Part shown: positions 23,702 through 36,520 of the stretch, one piece after another | Layout of the letters: the number at the start of each line of letters is the position of its first letter | Position numbering within the stretch: position 1 is the stretch's first letter | Assembly: GCA_011033025.1 (NCBI GenBank) | Contig: WFMF01000054.1 | Coordinates: 372,001-436,000, forward strand | Direction: 5' to 3' | DNA length: 64,000 nt | Origin: Beroe forskalii | Taxonomy: Eukaryota; Ctenophora; Nuda; Beroida; Beroidae | Notes under the pieces: model-generated | The model's input: the letters and a program-made list of their open reading frames with translations, nothing else | What the model was told of the DNA's origin: nothing | Database searches by the model: none | Translations under genes and position numbers: made by a program

Positions 23702-26184
23702 CTGGTTGGCCATGTTCTGCTGCTGCGCCGCTGCGGCTTGTTGCTGCGCCGCGGCCGCCTGTTGTTGCTGTTGGTACAGGGCGGAGTTGGGGAAGTTTGT
23801 GGGCGTGGTTCGGCCTGGAGGGAACCCTGGCCCTCCGCCGGGGGGCATTGGGGGTCCGCCCGGGTACTGCTGGGAACCGGGGAAGTAACCACCACCTGGG
23901 TGAGGGGTGGAATAAATGACACTTTTTCATAAGCCCAGAAATAAGAAAATGTAGAATTTTTGACAGGAAATTATGAAGCGCAATGGCAGAGCTCAAACGA
24001 AGGCAATTTGAAGAATTTATATGTACTTTAGCGAAAGACCAGGAATTAACATATCTCTATTACATACGAATGAAATGAGTATGTAATAGGATATAAATAT
24101 TGAGTAGCTTGCTACGAAATATTTATATCTAATTTATCACGCGACACTCGAAGAGTGGAGCCGTGATAAATTTAGATATGTTATGAATGGCTTTCGCTAA
24201 AATAATATAATAGTCGAACGTGTTTCGCATATTTGTAACACGTAGGTTATATGTAGCTGTGGTTTGGGGATGACTGTGAATAATATTCATCTTGGGGCTA
24301 TAAATTACATGAGGATACAAAGAAGACGCATGATATCTTGGCATGTGAATTAGCAAAGATCTATTTTATATGATGTTGATGTAGAGAAGATATAACATTG
24401 ATGCGGTGCCGGATTTATCAAATAGAGCTCATGTAATAGATGGGTTTTTCATTTATCATCCTTATAAAGTGTATGTGAGAGACGCTAGATATCAAGGGAT
24501 GTAATTCGCAGAGGAGCTATGTTAAATGTGCGTGAGACTATTATAGTTCTTTAATCAAAAATATGAGCCATGAGCCATTATCATAGCCTAATAACTCGAT
24601 GGGTATGAAAAGCCCCACTCACCTTGTTTGTTCTGCTGCGCTGCCATCATCTGCTGCTGGTACATGCTCCACTGCTGCCGGGTGGGGGGTGCGCCCCCAG
24701 GCGAGGGAACAACCCCCGGCGGCACCCCTCCCCCTGGCCCACCAGGAGGGGGAACCACCCCGGGAGGTAGGGAACCAGGGGGAGCAGCTCCAGGGGGTAG
24801 GGAACCAGGCGGGTAACCACCCTGACGAACCATCCCTTGGGCACTCTGAGGGAGGAGAGGGTTGTAAAAGGGTAGATAGGCTAAATGGTTAGAGAAAGGG
24901 TTGAAAATGGGTATATACCCCCCTTAGTTAACCCGTAACTCCTATTAGTACCGAATCAGTAGCCATTCCTTGACCAATCTAAAACCAAAAGGGGGGGATA
25001 TTTTTTATTGGTCATTGAAGAGTTCTTTGAAGGATTTCAATTGAGTTGAATTGATGGGAAGCTACAACTCAGATTGCATGGCTGCTGGTGAAGTGGTGAA
25101 ATTACCAGCAATCCAGTATGTCTAACATATTCCAGCATAATCTATACCATTACGTCATCTGGTAGTATAGGGCGAGGCAATGTACACAGTTTCATGAATT
25201 TGTAGGAGTTATTAATTTCTACACAATATAATATACCCTCCTTCCTTCCGCTGTAAGTACTAAGTAGGTCAGATGAGACATGGCATAATAAACAGACGTT
25301 AGATAATATGCTTGCGCAGTGTAGTGAGGTCAGGGATAAAAATAGGTAAACATACAGCTGCAAATCTGAATTTTAAACATAATATAATTGTTATATTGTT
25401 TGATAAGTGAGAGATAATCGTGTGTAGCAAGTAGGTTGTTTTGTGGAAGTTATTTTCTTCTCGTGAACAGCTGTCCCCAATTGACACAGGATCAACTAAC
25501 ACCTGTTCGTGTTCACATACCATGGTATTGGTAAGCGAAATCGAAGACAGCATAAGGGGCATGGGACATGGGCTTGAAGTTTGTACCAAAATGTAGAGAA
25601 AGAGGAGTTTGCATGATATATCACAATCGAAGTTGTTGGTGAATAGGGAAACATCAGGATCGACCGAGGAGTGATTTTCTGACCAAGGCTGAGGCCGAGT
25701 CCTCGGTAAAACGTTAATCTTCTGCCAAAACTGAGGCCGAGGCCCAGTCTTCTCGTGGGGTGTACAGTTCGATATCGTTGTTTTACACACTTACCGCTTG
25801 CTGGTACTGCATGTACTGTGCTTGTGCTGAGGATCCCATCATGTACGGGGCTTGTTGTTGCAATCCAAATCTGAGGGCAAATGTAGCTTAATTATGATAC
25901 GTACTGACGAACAGAACTCAAGAAAAATAATTATCCAACAGGTTTCCTGTGCATTGGAATGCGAAAAGTAACAGTAAATCAATCTCTTATTAATCGCTCA
26001 GGAAATAACAATCGAGTTTTTTCCACGACGAGGTCTTCTGTTTTCCACGATCATGGTTTCCCACTGTAAGTAATTCCCACATATCCAACCTGTCAGGAGA
26101 GACGGTGTTGGGAGTGTGAGGGGAGGGAGTAGGAGGGAGGGGCGAGGGCGTGTGAGCGTACGGTACTCCGGGCTGTCCGATCAT
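23702..26184 (-). CDS. Pro/Gln-rich nuclear-type protein, four internal exons
   Basis: Four exons read in order on the minus strand with canonical sites and matching phases: 26184-26090 (95 nt, phase 0 to 2), 25870-25795 (76 nt, 2 to 0), 24845-24622 (0 to 1) and 23895-23702 (194 nt, 1 to 0). Together they encode about 195 residues: a Ser/Thr-Pro segment (TPSPLPPTPSPHTPNTV), a Gln/Met/Tyr segment (YMMGSSAQAQYMQYQQ), a Gly/Pro-rich segment with repeated YPPGSLPPG, then MYQQQMMAAQQNKQ and a Gln/Ala tail ending NMANQ. Such low-complexity composition is typical of transcriptional coactivators and chromatin-complex subunits (ARID1/BAF250-like proteins are one possibility), but no folded domain is present, so no family can be assigned. 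Neither the first nor the last exon is visible. The exon block lies inside a 4.0-kb segment that splits a repeat copy. Confidence 0.78.
23945..24600. other. intron of the Pro/Gln-rich gene
   Basis: A 0.7-kb AT-rich intron. 24090-24185 contains an inverted pair (ATATTTATATC / GTGATAAATTTAGAT region), but nothing functional is evident. The introns at 24846-25794 and 25871-26089 are likewise featureless. Confidence 0.6.
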
Positions 26185-26642
26185 CTGAATTGGAGTGTGA
26201 TCAAACCACTCGAGAAATAATTTTTCTTAAAAAACAATATCTTCTGAGGTACAACTTCTACAATAAGCTTTTTTGATACTTTCCCGATCAAAAAGCTTTC
26301 TTTTGTTAGAATAGCCACATACAGTTTTTGCTATGCGTATTCAAATTTGAAGTGCGGGGTTTTGAATTTTGATTGGAATCAAAATCTTCCATTGACGCAG
26401 TATTTTGCAAAAAATCCGGCGATAGAAAACAACCGTAGTTTTAGGATGAATATAATTCAATAACATGATTAATATAAAGTTATATGTGACACATAATTCA
26501 ATTAATTAGGTGAAAATGCTACCCTGGCACACTTACGTAATATAAATCTATTAATATTATTGTTGTGATCATCTGCTCCAATGATTTGCGACTAAAATAA
26601 CTCAAAACAAAAGTCATTAGTTTACTTTATAGTTGATCCTCG

Positions 26643-27801
26643 TTAACTATAAATATTTTTGACTCAATATGCGAAGTAAATAGGTATGAAATTAAATGAA
26701 TAAATAATATTCGAAACATATTACGAAGACATTCGTACAATCCTCAATTATATTGCCTTTAAAATGATCGCTGGATATAAAAAGATCATATCGATCAACT
26801 ATGAAGATAGTTTTAGCTTAATTTGGATTCGTCAATGTTAACAATTATCAAAAAGGCTCTAAGAATACGGTCGTACGAGTGAATTTCGACGACACACCTG
26901 CGACATACCTGCGACACACCTGCGACACACCTGCGACATACCTGCGACACACCTGCGACACATCCACGACACACCTGCGACATACCTGCGACACACCTGC
27001 GACACACCTGCAACACAACTCAAACATAAGTTCTATCGTTATTGCGATACAACTACGACACACCTACGACACACCTGCGACACACGCGACATACCTGCAA
27101 CAAAATTCAAACATTAGTTCTCTTGACTGACTTGACTGACTTGACTGACTTGACTGACTTGACTGACTTGACTGACTTGACTGACGTGACTGACTTGACT
27201 GACTTGACTGACTTGACTGACTTCTTGACTTGACTGACTTGACTGACTTGACTGACTTGACTGACTTGACTGACTTGACTGACTTGACTGACTTGACTGA
27301 CTTGACTGACTTGACTGACTTGACTGACTTGACTGACTTGACTGACTTGACTGACTTGGACTGACTTGACTGACTGACTTGACTGACTTGACTGACTGAC
27401 TTGACTGACTTGACTGACTTGACTGACTTGACTGACTTGACTGACTTGACTGACTTGACTGACTTGACTGACTTGACTGACTTGACTGACTTGACTGACT
27501 TGACTGACTTGACTTACTTGACTGACTTGACTGACTTGACTGACTTGACTGACTTGACTGACTTGACTGACTTGACTGACTTGACTGACTTGACTGACTT
27601 GACTGACTTGACTGACGACTTGACTGACTTGACTGACTTGACTGACTTGACTGACTTGACTGACTTGACTGACTTGACTGACTTGATCACTTGACTGACT
27701 TGACTGACTTGACTGACTTGACTGACTTGACTGACTTGACTGACTTGACTGACTTGACTGACTTGACTGACTTGACCGACCTGACCGACTTGACTGACTT
27801 T
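26643..27801 (-). repeat. 5-kb unit, copy B part 2
   Basis: It resumes at TTAACTATAAATATTTTTGAC, exactly the base pairs that follow CACAAAA in the intact copies. It runs through the 11-bp minisatellite (26888-27110) and the 9-bp array (27119-27801), and ends inside the array. Confidence 0.88.
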
Positions 27802-28056
27802 TGATGCATTGGATGATTGGGGCAGACTTATGACTTGAAATAACTTACTGGCTTTATGATATTTTGGCTTAAACTGAAAGTTATAATGAGGATTTTTGGG
27901 GGTAATGGGGATCCGACTGGTCAGTTTTATTCTTTGATTGATAAACTGATGAATTTAATATTTTAACATCATGAAATAATTTGATCAGGGTTTAAGTAAA
28001 TGGTAGATCGATGGGCCCGTTTTTGTTCGTTGGGAATGGGTTTTATTTTACAAAAG

Positions 28057-28144
28057 CAACTCCTTACTCGACTGGGCTGTGAACGAGGAGATGCAGTATG
28101 AGTACGTGAACATCACTGATCCCAACTTCGATCCCTGCCAGTAA
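28057..28144 (+). CDS. candidate terminal exon, unknown protein
   Basis: After a possible acceptor (TTTTATTTTACAAAAG) a frame reads NSLLDWAVNEEMQYEYVN, then ITDPNFDPCQ and a stop (28142-28144). It starts with one base of a split codon. The balanced, acidic composition with an N-glycosylation sequon (NIT) looks coding-like, but only 28 residues are visible and no upstream exon was found; upstream lies repeat copy B. 27802-28056 and 28145-28827 contain nothing else recognised. Confidence 0.35.
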
Positions 28145-28827
28145 ACCCTTCAAAATGTGTGTATGCGAAACAAATGCTTCGGGAGTTCGGGAAGTTAGTT
28201 ATGATGAGCCGGAACTGATTCCAATTGATTCCCGTCAGACAATCCTATGACTCCTAGAGGGACGGGCCAGTCTCGATAACACTGATCAAGGGATATGCAG
28301 ATTGCAGAATTACCTTTCTGTTACGCTGACTGTTGTAAAGAATCTCCTGCTGACTCAAAGTCAAAAAGGGCCGTGGCATCGATCAGAGCAATTACAAAAC
28401 CGACATTAAGTGGTGGTGCACTGTGCCGTTTATGAGATGATTTCGAGACAAATTTCGGCTCAATCCCAAAATTCCAATTTCTGGCACGGCATTTTTTCAG
28501 CTAATTTTAGTTGTATCCTTTGGAGTTTGGTTAATCTCAATGGTTTGTTTCGATAAATTAATTTGAAAAGTTACATTGATTGGAATAACGTACCTATCTA
28601 GATCTTTCAATTACATGTAGCACTTGTCTTGTTAATCATAATGTTATTTTGTTTTGCTTTTTTTAAATAATACCAATGAATAGAATTAGAAGCATTTCAA
28701 ATTCGTGCCGTCGGCAAAGTTGATTGATTGTTACCCGTTCAGAGCAGTGTGAATTGATGATTTCATTTTTACACATGTTTGAAAAGGTCGTGTTTTTAAG
28801 TTTACTCTCTCGCTTAAATTGTCTATA

Positions 28828-28890
28828 GCGGCTCGCGCTATACTAATACGAAAGGTAAAGTACACACGCTGTTAGTATAGCGCGAGCCGC
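28828..28890. repeat. GC hairpin, 19-bp perfect stem
   Basis: GCGGCTCGCGCTATACTAA pairs exactly with TTAGTATAGCGCGAGCCGC around a 25-base loop. Confidence 0.85.
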
Positions 28891-28929
28891 GCCGTCGCGA
28901 GCAGCATCCTGTCGTATTTTGCCCATCCC

Positions 28930-29297
28930 TAGTCTGCAACACGACCCTCCAAATTTCCGAGTGTTGCGCGCTAGGGATGGGTGAAATCCATCTAGCGGCG
29001 CGCTTCCCGTAGGGAAGCGCGTACACACACCTATGCGGGCTTAGGAATGCCTGACCTTGCTAAACACGTATATCCCTGTCTGTGTTGCGCGGCTTGCCCT
29101 AACCAGGGCCCTGGTTACGCGCACAGAGTGCGCGGCGCGGCAAGCGCTAAACACCCCTGGTCATGGTTAAGGTTGTTAGGGGAATTGCGTGGCGCGCTTA
29201 GGATTGCCTGGCCCTAGATGGATTTCACCCTGCATCCCTTATAGCGCGCAACACTCGGAAATTCAGACTTCGGAGGGTCGTGTTGCATTGCAGACTA
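28930..29297. mobile_element. ~370-bp GC-rich foldback element
   Basis: The left arm TAGTCTGCAACACGACCCTC...GTGTTGCGCGC...GATGG.TGAAATCCATCTAG is matched by the inverted right arm (29213-29297). The interior shares GC-rich blocks with 13.9-14.4 kb and 41.0-41.2 kb. Confidence 0.75.
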
Positions 29298-29304
29298 GAC
29301 TCTT

Positions 29305-29539
29305 GTCTAACGTCGTCAGACCCATTATTTAAAAATTTGAATTTATTTGCGAGTCGTGGCGCGCGCGAGGAGGTCGGGCAACGCCTGACAAGCAGACTCC
29401 CCGCGCGAAAAAAAATGGCGCGCGGCGCGGAGGGTAGGGTAAAATCCTAATATAGCCTGACCCCCTCGCGCGCGCGCGAAGCGCGCACCCAAGAAATAAA
29501 AATTTAAAATTTAAAATAATGGGTCGGACGACGTCAGAC
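29305..29539. mobile_element. 235-bp GC-rich foldback element
   Basis: Arms GTCTAACGTCGTCAGACCC and GGGTCGGACGACGTCAGAC are followed inward by inverted ATTATTTAAAAATTT tracts. The centre is very rich in GCGCGC. Confidence 0.75.
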
Positions 29540-30784
29540 AATAAAAAAGCGCCGATTCGGCGATATATTCAATTGGCGTCGCGCGCAGCACCATTTCTCG
29601 CAAAATTGGTGAAACATAGGCCTCTTCAACGCGCGACTGTGAGAAGATTAAGAGGGCAACCCAAATAATTTCTTTTCTATCAGAAAGATGAAGGTTAATT
29701 GATTGTCATGGTGCTTTGTTCAACTTCTGAATCCAATATGGAGCTGAGTTATGAATAAGCAAATATTGGCAATTTTCAACTCAAAATTTTTACATTTTCC
29801 GGACTTTTCCCAGAGAAGCGAGATATACTGCGATGAAGTTTGAACTTTCCTCTAAAAGGTGGTCCAAGCCACTTTCTTGGGAAAAGTCCGGAAGTTTGAA
29901 AGAATCGGCGTTAAAGTTAATTGGTCGCTACTTCACACGTCAGTTTCATATGTTACGCGGCAGAATCCTGCGCTCTGTGTATACGGCTGGGTGTTAGGTT
30001 ACACTGCAGCTACTAGGTATTGATGATAGAGTTTGAGATATTAACAAAATATAGAGTTAGACTCCAATTTGATCATCATTAAATATCAAAATAAGGTAAC
30101 AATAATTATAAATATAAAGCAATCGGTTGTCAAATTTATCGTCAAACCATCAATTTGTAACATTGAAGATTGAAAAAATGTCTCGCTCTCCATCTCACTC
30201 TTTAATGATCGAACGGCAGAGAGGTCACAAGATGTGAGAAATTGTTAATGCTTTTCAATGGATTCATTGAAAAGATTAACAATTCTCACGTCCTGTGACC
30301 TGTCTGCCGTTCGATGATAACCATTGGACATGTTCATTGGACTCCACTGAACATGTCCAATGGATCATCGATTTACATATCCATCGAAAATGATGTATTG
30401 GTACAATTCCTTCAGGTTTAAAATCTTAAAATTAATTTCCAATAATCTTAATACGTTATTTTTCGATGGATTATATAGACATGAATCCAAATCCAATGGA
30501 AATTATATGGATCCATCAGACAAAAATAATACAAAATTTATTCCAGCCCTGTCAATTATGCTATTATGAACGAGTTTTACGGTGATTGTACCCATTGGAT
30601 ATTAAATCGATAGATCCATTCAGTATTTAAATATCGGAATATGCTCAATCACAATTTCTTCTTGTCCATTGAACACAACATTTGAAGTTAAAAAATGGAT
30701 TCTTGGATTCACTGAACGATTTAACCGATAAACGTTATATGGTGTTCAATCGAGATCCTAATATGATCATGTCCAATGGATTTT

Positions 30785-32084
30785 TGTTGTACAGGTCTCT
30801 TCTGTAGAGGTTCAGGTTGTATAGATCCTTCAGGTAGGTCCGCAGGGAAGAGTTGTGAAGCATTGGGATAAAGGAGGGGATTGGGAGAAGGGAAACTCCA
30901 ATGTCGAAACGGATCAAAAGTGTAATCTATCTAACTGAGCATAAACACACACAATCAATGTTTTCAACAATCAGCGTTTTGTTACCATGGTGCAAAGATA
31001 AATAATCATGCTTCTGCACGACTTCTGCTTGTGAATTGTGATATCTCTATCTCCTATATACGATATAAATATATCAACAACTTTACGTTCACAACATACT
31101 TCATCACAACATATACTCCCCCTTTTGCAAGAGGACGCCCCGTCCTCAGTGACCCTAAAAACTGGAAACAGAGCCAGAAAGATAGGAGAAAAATCTAAAT
31201 CGTCTTAAACGTTGACCCAATTCTGCTTCAAGATTTTATAACCTTGCAAAGTTCATCAGAATCATCAATCATAAACGTCAACTTTAATACAATATATCAA
31301 AGATAATAATCATCTTCGTTAAAATAATACAAAATCTCTATCAGCATCAACTCTCTGATTTTTCTCAGTACCATATACTGACCATAATCCATGTTATCGA
31401 ATCCAAAATGACGTTCATGATCGTTGAACCCTGCGCGATATGCTATTCTCACAGAAATGAGTAGGGGATTCTCAGTTCATGAGATCAGTCTTATAAGGGA
31501 GAGGTGATCGATTCTTGCAGGTAAGTCGTCCAAAAGAGGTTCCGTAGACATGACAGGAACTCTCGAAGTCGATCATACATCATAACACAGGAACACAGAC
31601 TATCACTCATCAATGCAGAACTCTTGCACCAATCACCACTATTCCTCATTGCTGTATTACTTGATTGTCGCAGTGTCCGCTCATCATTCGATGTAGCTCG
31701 ATCATTGGAGTTGTGTGCTATGGCAGAACATAGCTGGGGACTACCGTTCGCGCCAGATGTTGTACAGGTCTCTTCTGTAGAGGTTCAGGTTGTATAGATC
31801 CTTCAGGTAGGTCCGCAGGGAAGAGTTGTGAAGCATTGGGATAAAGGAGGGGATTGGGAGAAGGGAAACTCCAATGTCGAAACGGATCAAAAGTGTAATC
31901 TATCTAACTGAGCATAAACACACACAATCAATGTTTTCAACAATCAGCGTTTTGTTACCATGGTGCAAAGATAAATAATCATGCTTCTGCACGACTTCTG
32001 CTTGTGAATTGTGATATCTCTATCTCCTATATACGATATAAATATATCAACAACTTTACGTTCACAACATACTTCATCACAACA
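30785..32084 (-). mobile_element. short non-coding LTR retrotransposon fossil (TRIM-like)
   Basis: Two 327-bp LTRs (30785-31111 and 31758-32084) begin TGTTG and end CAACA and look identical by eye, so the insertion is young. The 5-bp duplication ATTTT flanks it (30780-30784, 32085-32089), and copy A at about 5380 shows the empty site. A purine-rich tract (AAAAGGGGGAGTATA on the minus strand) adjoins one LTR and a primer-binding-type TGGCGCGAACGG adjoins the other, so the element points to the minus strand. The 646-bp interior has no coding capacity. Confidence 0.9.
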
Positions 32085-33879
32085 ATTTTCATATGCTAAA
32101 AAGAGCAGTATGTGGACCTAATAGCTTAATGTACTAATATAGTATTACTTAACACATTTAATCGTCAGTATAATAACTATGAGTAAGGGCACCAACACTC
32201 GATGTGACTACATGATGATGTTAACTGCAGATTGATGGACGTTGAGCTGTTATAACCGTGTTGCTTCCTCCATGAAGTCCATTAACACTGCGATCAGCAT
32301 GAACGATGTCGGCCACCTGAGCTGCCGACAAGGTAGGTAGGTACCTAATAAAGTTTAATAACATTATATTTCGCATATTTTAGTAATTGTAAATGAAGAC
32401 AGGTGATCAACGAGGTTTAGGTTTTAGTTTTAGGTAGGTACCTACAATCATTTTTATCTGACTTCTACTTCTATTGACTTACCAGTTAGCTATTTAGCAG
32501 TCGGCTCTAGAGCTGCCTTGTTGTAGCTGACATCTCCTCTCTTGTCTGTCATGTAGATTGTAGACATATAATCTCCAGAAAATAAGTTGTTCATTGATTC
32601 ATAAATGCAATATCTCAACATATTGGTCTTCATTTTAGGTCGAAAGCAACGCCTTGAAGTTATAAGCAACACGTCGAAAGGTATATACGTCGAAAATTGT
32701 AGGTGAAAAGGATCACACGTAGACTTAGAGACATGTATAGAGTATTCTCGTAGCCAAAGTTTGGATGGTATTCACTACAAGAACTATCTTTTCCTCATCT
32801 CTCTTGAAGATTGAAACCATGATATTCAATTGTCAATTGCTATGAACTTGAAGGATCGTTATTGCAATCCCTTTCAACCTAAAGTACCCTTTCAACCTAC
32901 TTTTTGACCTGTTGCTTTCGATCAGCATTTCGAAGCATTGTGATTGAGCACATGTATAAACAGTGGAGTGGCAAAATATCACTCAAATTATATGGGTTAA
33001 AAGATAAATGATCATTCATAAATATGGCATATCATTGTTAGATTGCAATCACTTTACAATATTGGAAGCATACGATAGCAGAGTCTACAAGCGAAGTGAA
33101 AGAAACACGCGTGCGCTGCCGTATATCGCACGCGCTTACTACTGAACTTGCGATCGAGCAGATTTAGAAACAAGGTAAACAGCGATGTGAGAGCTCCCTG
33201 CTCCAAAAATCATGCGTGAGATTGGATAGCCAATCACAGCCTTCGAATTTCTAGACATGTTTCCCTTTGATGGATTGTCTGTGAGACAATGATCTGTCTT
33301 CTAATCATAATAATAGAATAAACAATATCCCATAAGTCTGCGTTCGATGATTCGAAGAATTTTGTGCATTTTCTCCACATGCCTCTGTTATGATAGCAAG
33401 AGGTCATGGTCGGTGGGGCCTCATTATCACACGATAAACAGTAAATTTATATAATGTGAAATATAAGTCAGTTCTTCAAATACCTATACGTCATGACTCG
33501 AACGTTGATCAACGTGATTTTTGCAATATTGCCTGATGCTATAAGCATAATTGAGTATTAACATTAAGTGACGTCATTACCATGGCTGAGAATGCTGCAC
33601 TGATAAGGGAACACGTATATGTGACGCAGCCAGACGAGTTTTCGTTTCTGTCCACAGAAAAGACAGATCTGCAAGGAGTGACTGTGTCTCGCAGTCGCAC
33701 AAAATTAACTATAAATATTTTTGACTCAATATGCGAAGTAAATAGGTTTGAAATAAAATGAATAAATAATATTCGAAACATATTACGAAGACATTCGTAC
33801 AATCCTCAATTATATTGCCTTTAAAATGATCGCTGGATATAAAAAGATCATATCGATCAACTATGAAGATAGTTTTAGC

Positions 33880-34050
33880 GGGGAACGGACATTTCATCTC
33901 ACGACACTTCATCTCACGACACTTTATCTCGCAATATGTCAGCTCTACGCAAAGGTAAGGGTCTGGGTTAGGGTCAGGGTAAGGGTTTGGGTTAGGGTCA
34001 GGGTTAGGGTTTGGGTTAGGGTTATGGTTAGGATGAGATGTCGCCACCCG
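33880..34050. mobile_element. 171-bp TIR insert carrying telomere-like repeats
   Basis: It is absent from copies A and B at the same site. It is flanked by the duplication TTTAGC (33874-33879, 34051-34056). Ends GGGGAACGGACATTTCATC and GATGAGATGTCGCCACCCG are imperfect inverted repeats. The centre (33957-34030) is a degenerate TTAGGG array (GGGTTAGGGTCAGGG). A CTCACGACACTTCATCT direct repeat lies near the left end. Confidence 0.85.
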
Positions 34051-34350
34051 TTTAGCTTAATTTGGATTCGTCAATGTTAACAATTATCAAAAGGCTCTAA
34101 GAATACGGTCATACGAGTGAATTTCGACGACACACCTGCGACACACCTGCGACACACCTGCGACACATCCACGACACACCTGCGGCACACCTGCGACATA
34201 CCTGCGACATACCTGCGACACACCTGCGACACACCTGCAACACAACTCAAACATAAGTTCTATCGTTATTGCGATACAACTACGACACACCTACGACACA
34301 CCTGCGACACACCTGCGACATACCTGCAACAAAATTCAAACATTAGTTTT

Positions 34351-35309
34351 CTTGACTGACTTGACTGACTTGACTGACGACTTGACTGACTTGACTGACT
34401 TGACTGACTTGACTGACTTGACTGACTTGACTGACTTGACTGACTTGACTGACTTGACTGACTTGACTGACTTGACTGACTTGACTGACTGACTTGACTG
34501 ACTTGACTTGACTGACTTGACTGACTTGACTGACTTGACTGACTTGACTGACTTGACTGACTGGGACTTGACTGGACCGACTTGGACTGACTTGACTGAC
34601 TTGGACTGACTTGACTGACTTGACTGACTTGACTGACTTGACTGACTTGACTGACTTGACTGACTTGACTGACTGACTGACTTGACTGACTTGACTGACT
34701 TGACTGACTTGACTGACTTGACTGACTTGAGACTGACTTGACTGACTTGACTGACTTGACTGACTTGACTGACTTGACTGACTTGACTGACTTGACTGAC
34801 TTGACTGACTTGACTGACTTGACTGACTTGGACTGACCTGACCGACTTGACTGACTTTGACTGACTTGACTGACTTGACTGACTTGACTGACTTGACTGA
34901 CTTGACTGACTTGACTGACTTGACTGACTTGACTGACTTGACTGACTTGACTGACTTGACTGACTGACTTGACTGACTTGACTGACTTGACTGACTTGGA
35001 CTGACTTGACTGACTTGACTGACTTGACTGACTTGACTGACTTGACTGACTTGACTGACTTGACTGACTTGACTGACTTGACTGACTTGACTGACTTGAC
35101 TGACTTGACTGACTTGACTGACTTGACTGACTGACTGACTTGACTGACTTGACTGACTTGACTGACTTGACTGACTTGACTGACTTGACTGACTTGACTG
35201 ACTTGACTGACTTGACTGACTTGACTGACTTGACTGACTTGACTGACTTGACTGACTTGACTGACTTGACTGACTTGACTGACTTGACTGACTTGACTGA
35301 CTTGACTGA
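34351..35309. repeat. 9-bp minisatellite (CTTGACTGA)n, ~0.96 kb
   Basis: Same family as 1471-2695 in reverse complement, with more unit slips (TGACTGACTGA, CTTGGACTG). The 342-356-codon minus ORFs here are repeat artefacts. Confidence 0.95.
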
Positions 35310-35660
35310 CATATGACTTATGAACTTTGAGTGCATTTGTGATGTAATGGGACCGACTGGTCATTGACTAGTTAAGCGTTATCATAAGGCTGAGTGATAT
35401 TTTAAGTGCATTTTAAACAGTCATGATAAGTAAGAATAATGATCAGGGATTGGGAAGTAGTGGGTCAGATCCGGATCGTGTGACCAAGTTTTTATTCTGG
35501 TTGCATCTAGATGGAAACTCTGATCGTACATTTCATACTTTCATACATTGTGAGATAATTTATACTTACCTATCAGTGTTTATAGGTACTGGTACAGTGG
35601 TAGGAGCCGCATGCGCATGAGTTTTGTTTGTAATTGTTGAGCAATCGAGTGTCGAAATCG

Positions 35661-36520
35661 AGTGGTAGAAATTATGATGTGTACTTATTATGACGAATGA
35701 AATTATGATCGGTACTAATTATGATGAAAAAATTTTGGGATAAAAACAAACATTTTTGGCGAACAACCAGTGGAATGAAATTTCATTATTTTTGAACCAT
35801 TTTACCCGGCCGTTTGAACCAAAATTGTCCATAATCCTCCGAAATTTGGTCAAAAGTCATGAAATAAGCCTTGATGCCGGCTATTTTCTGACAAAATCAT
35901 TTCTTTTAGCATGATTTACATCCATAATTGTGCTAACTTTCAACATCATGGTGATTGGGAAGTTCATGTTATGTGAATATCATGCCTGCACAATGCACAT
36001 TCACATATTGTTTTTTGGCCGATGTTGTCGGTGTTTTTATTTTGGATCAAATGTAAATTTGGTCTTTGATAAGGTCTGGCAGTAAGGTAGCTGTTGTCGG
36101 TGTTTTCATTTTGGATCAAAATATGTAAATTTGGTCTTTGATAAGGTCTGGCAGTAAGTTAGCTTATTTAGAGGTTAGGGCCTTGGTTATTGGTATCAAC
36201 TAAGTTGAGTGAAACTCCGTAATTTATGGCAACTCCATGATATGATAGAACCGCAACCTTTGATTTTGAAAATTTGCTGATTGAAGTTGTATCACAAAGA
36301 TGTGAAAAGGGCCTTGGAGCCAACCATAATTTTTGGGCAACATGGTCATCCTGGTTGTTTCAACATGCTTTCTAAAAGTCTAAATAATGGTCGAATTTTG
36401 AGAAAGTACAAATTATGATCGGTAGAAATTATGATGCGTAGAATTTATGATGCGTACTAATTATGATCATTTTGCAAAAATAATCATAATTAGGTAGTAC
36501 GCATCATAATTTCTACCACT
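35661..36520. mobile_element. 860-bp MITE with AATTATGATC repeats at both ends
   Basis: Ends AGTGGTAGAAATTATGAT and ATCATAATTTCTACCACT are inverted. Further TACTAATTATGATC-type units lie just inside each end. The interior has a ~70-bp tandem duplication (TGTTGTCGGTGTTTT...GGTCTGGCAGTAAG) at 36023-36165. No TSD was recognised. Confidence 0.75.

Larger units (their letters stand above)
29684..35482 (-). repeat. right arm of the giant inverted repeat (unit copy C)
   Basis: Reverse complement of 1308-6477, from AAAGATGAAGGTTAATTG to GGATCGTGTG. Extra material relative to copy A is a short LTR element (30785-32084) and a 171-bp insert (33880-34050). It lacks the MITE of copy A and a ~100-bp block (copy A ~5073-5158) present in copies A and B. 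Confidence 0.9.

Noticed and set aside
27401-27694. CRISPR-like regular repeat
   Set aside because: The array has no unique spacers and the organism is eukaryotic; it is a minisatellite.
33957-34030. Chromosome end or telomere fusion
   Set aside because: The TTAGGG-like tract is short, degenerate and bounded by a target-site duplication inside a repeat unit.
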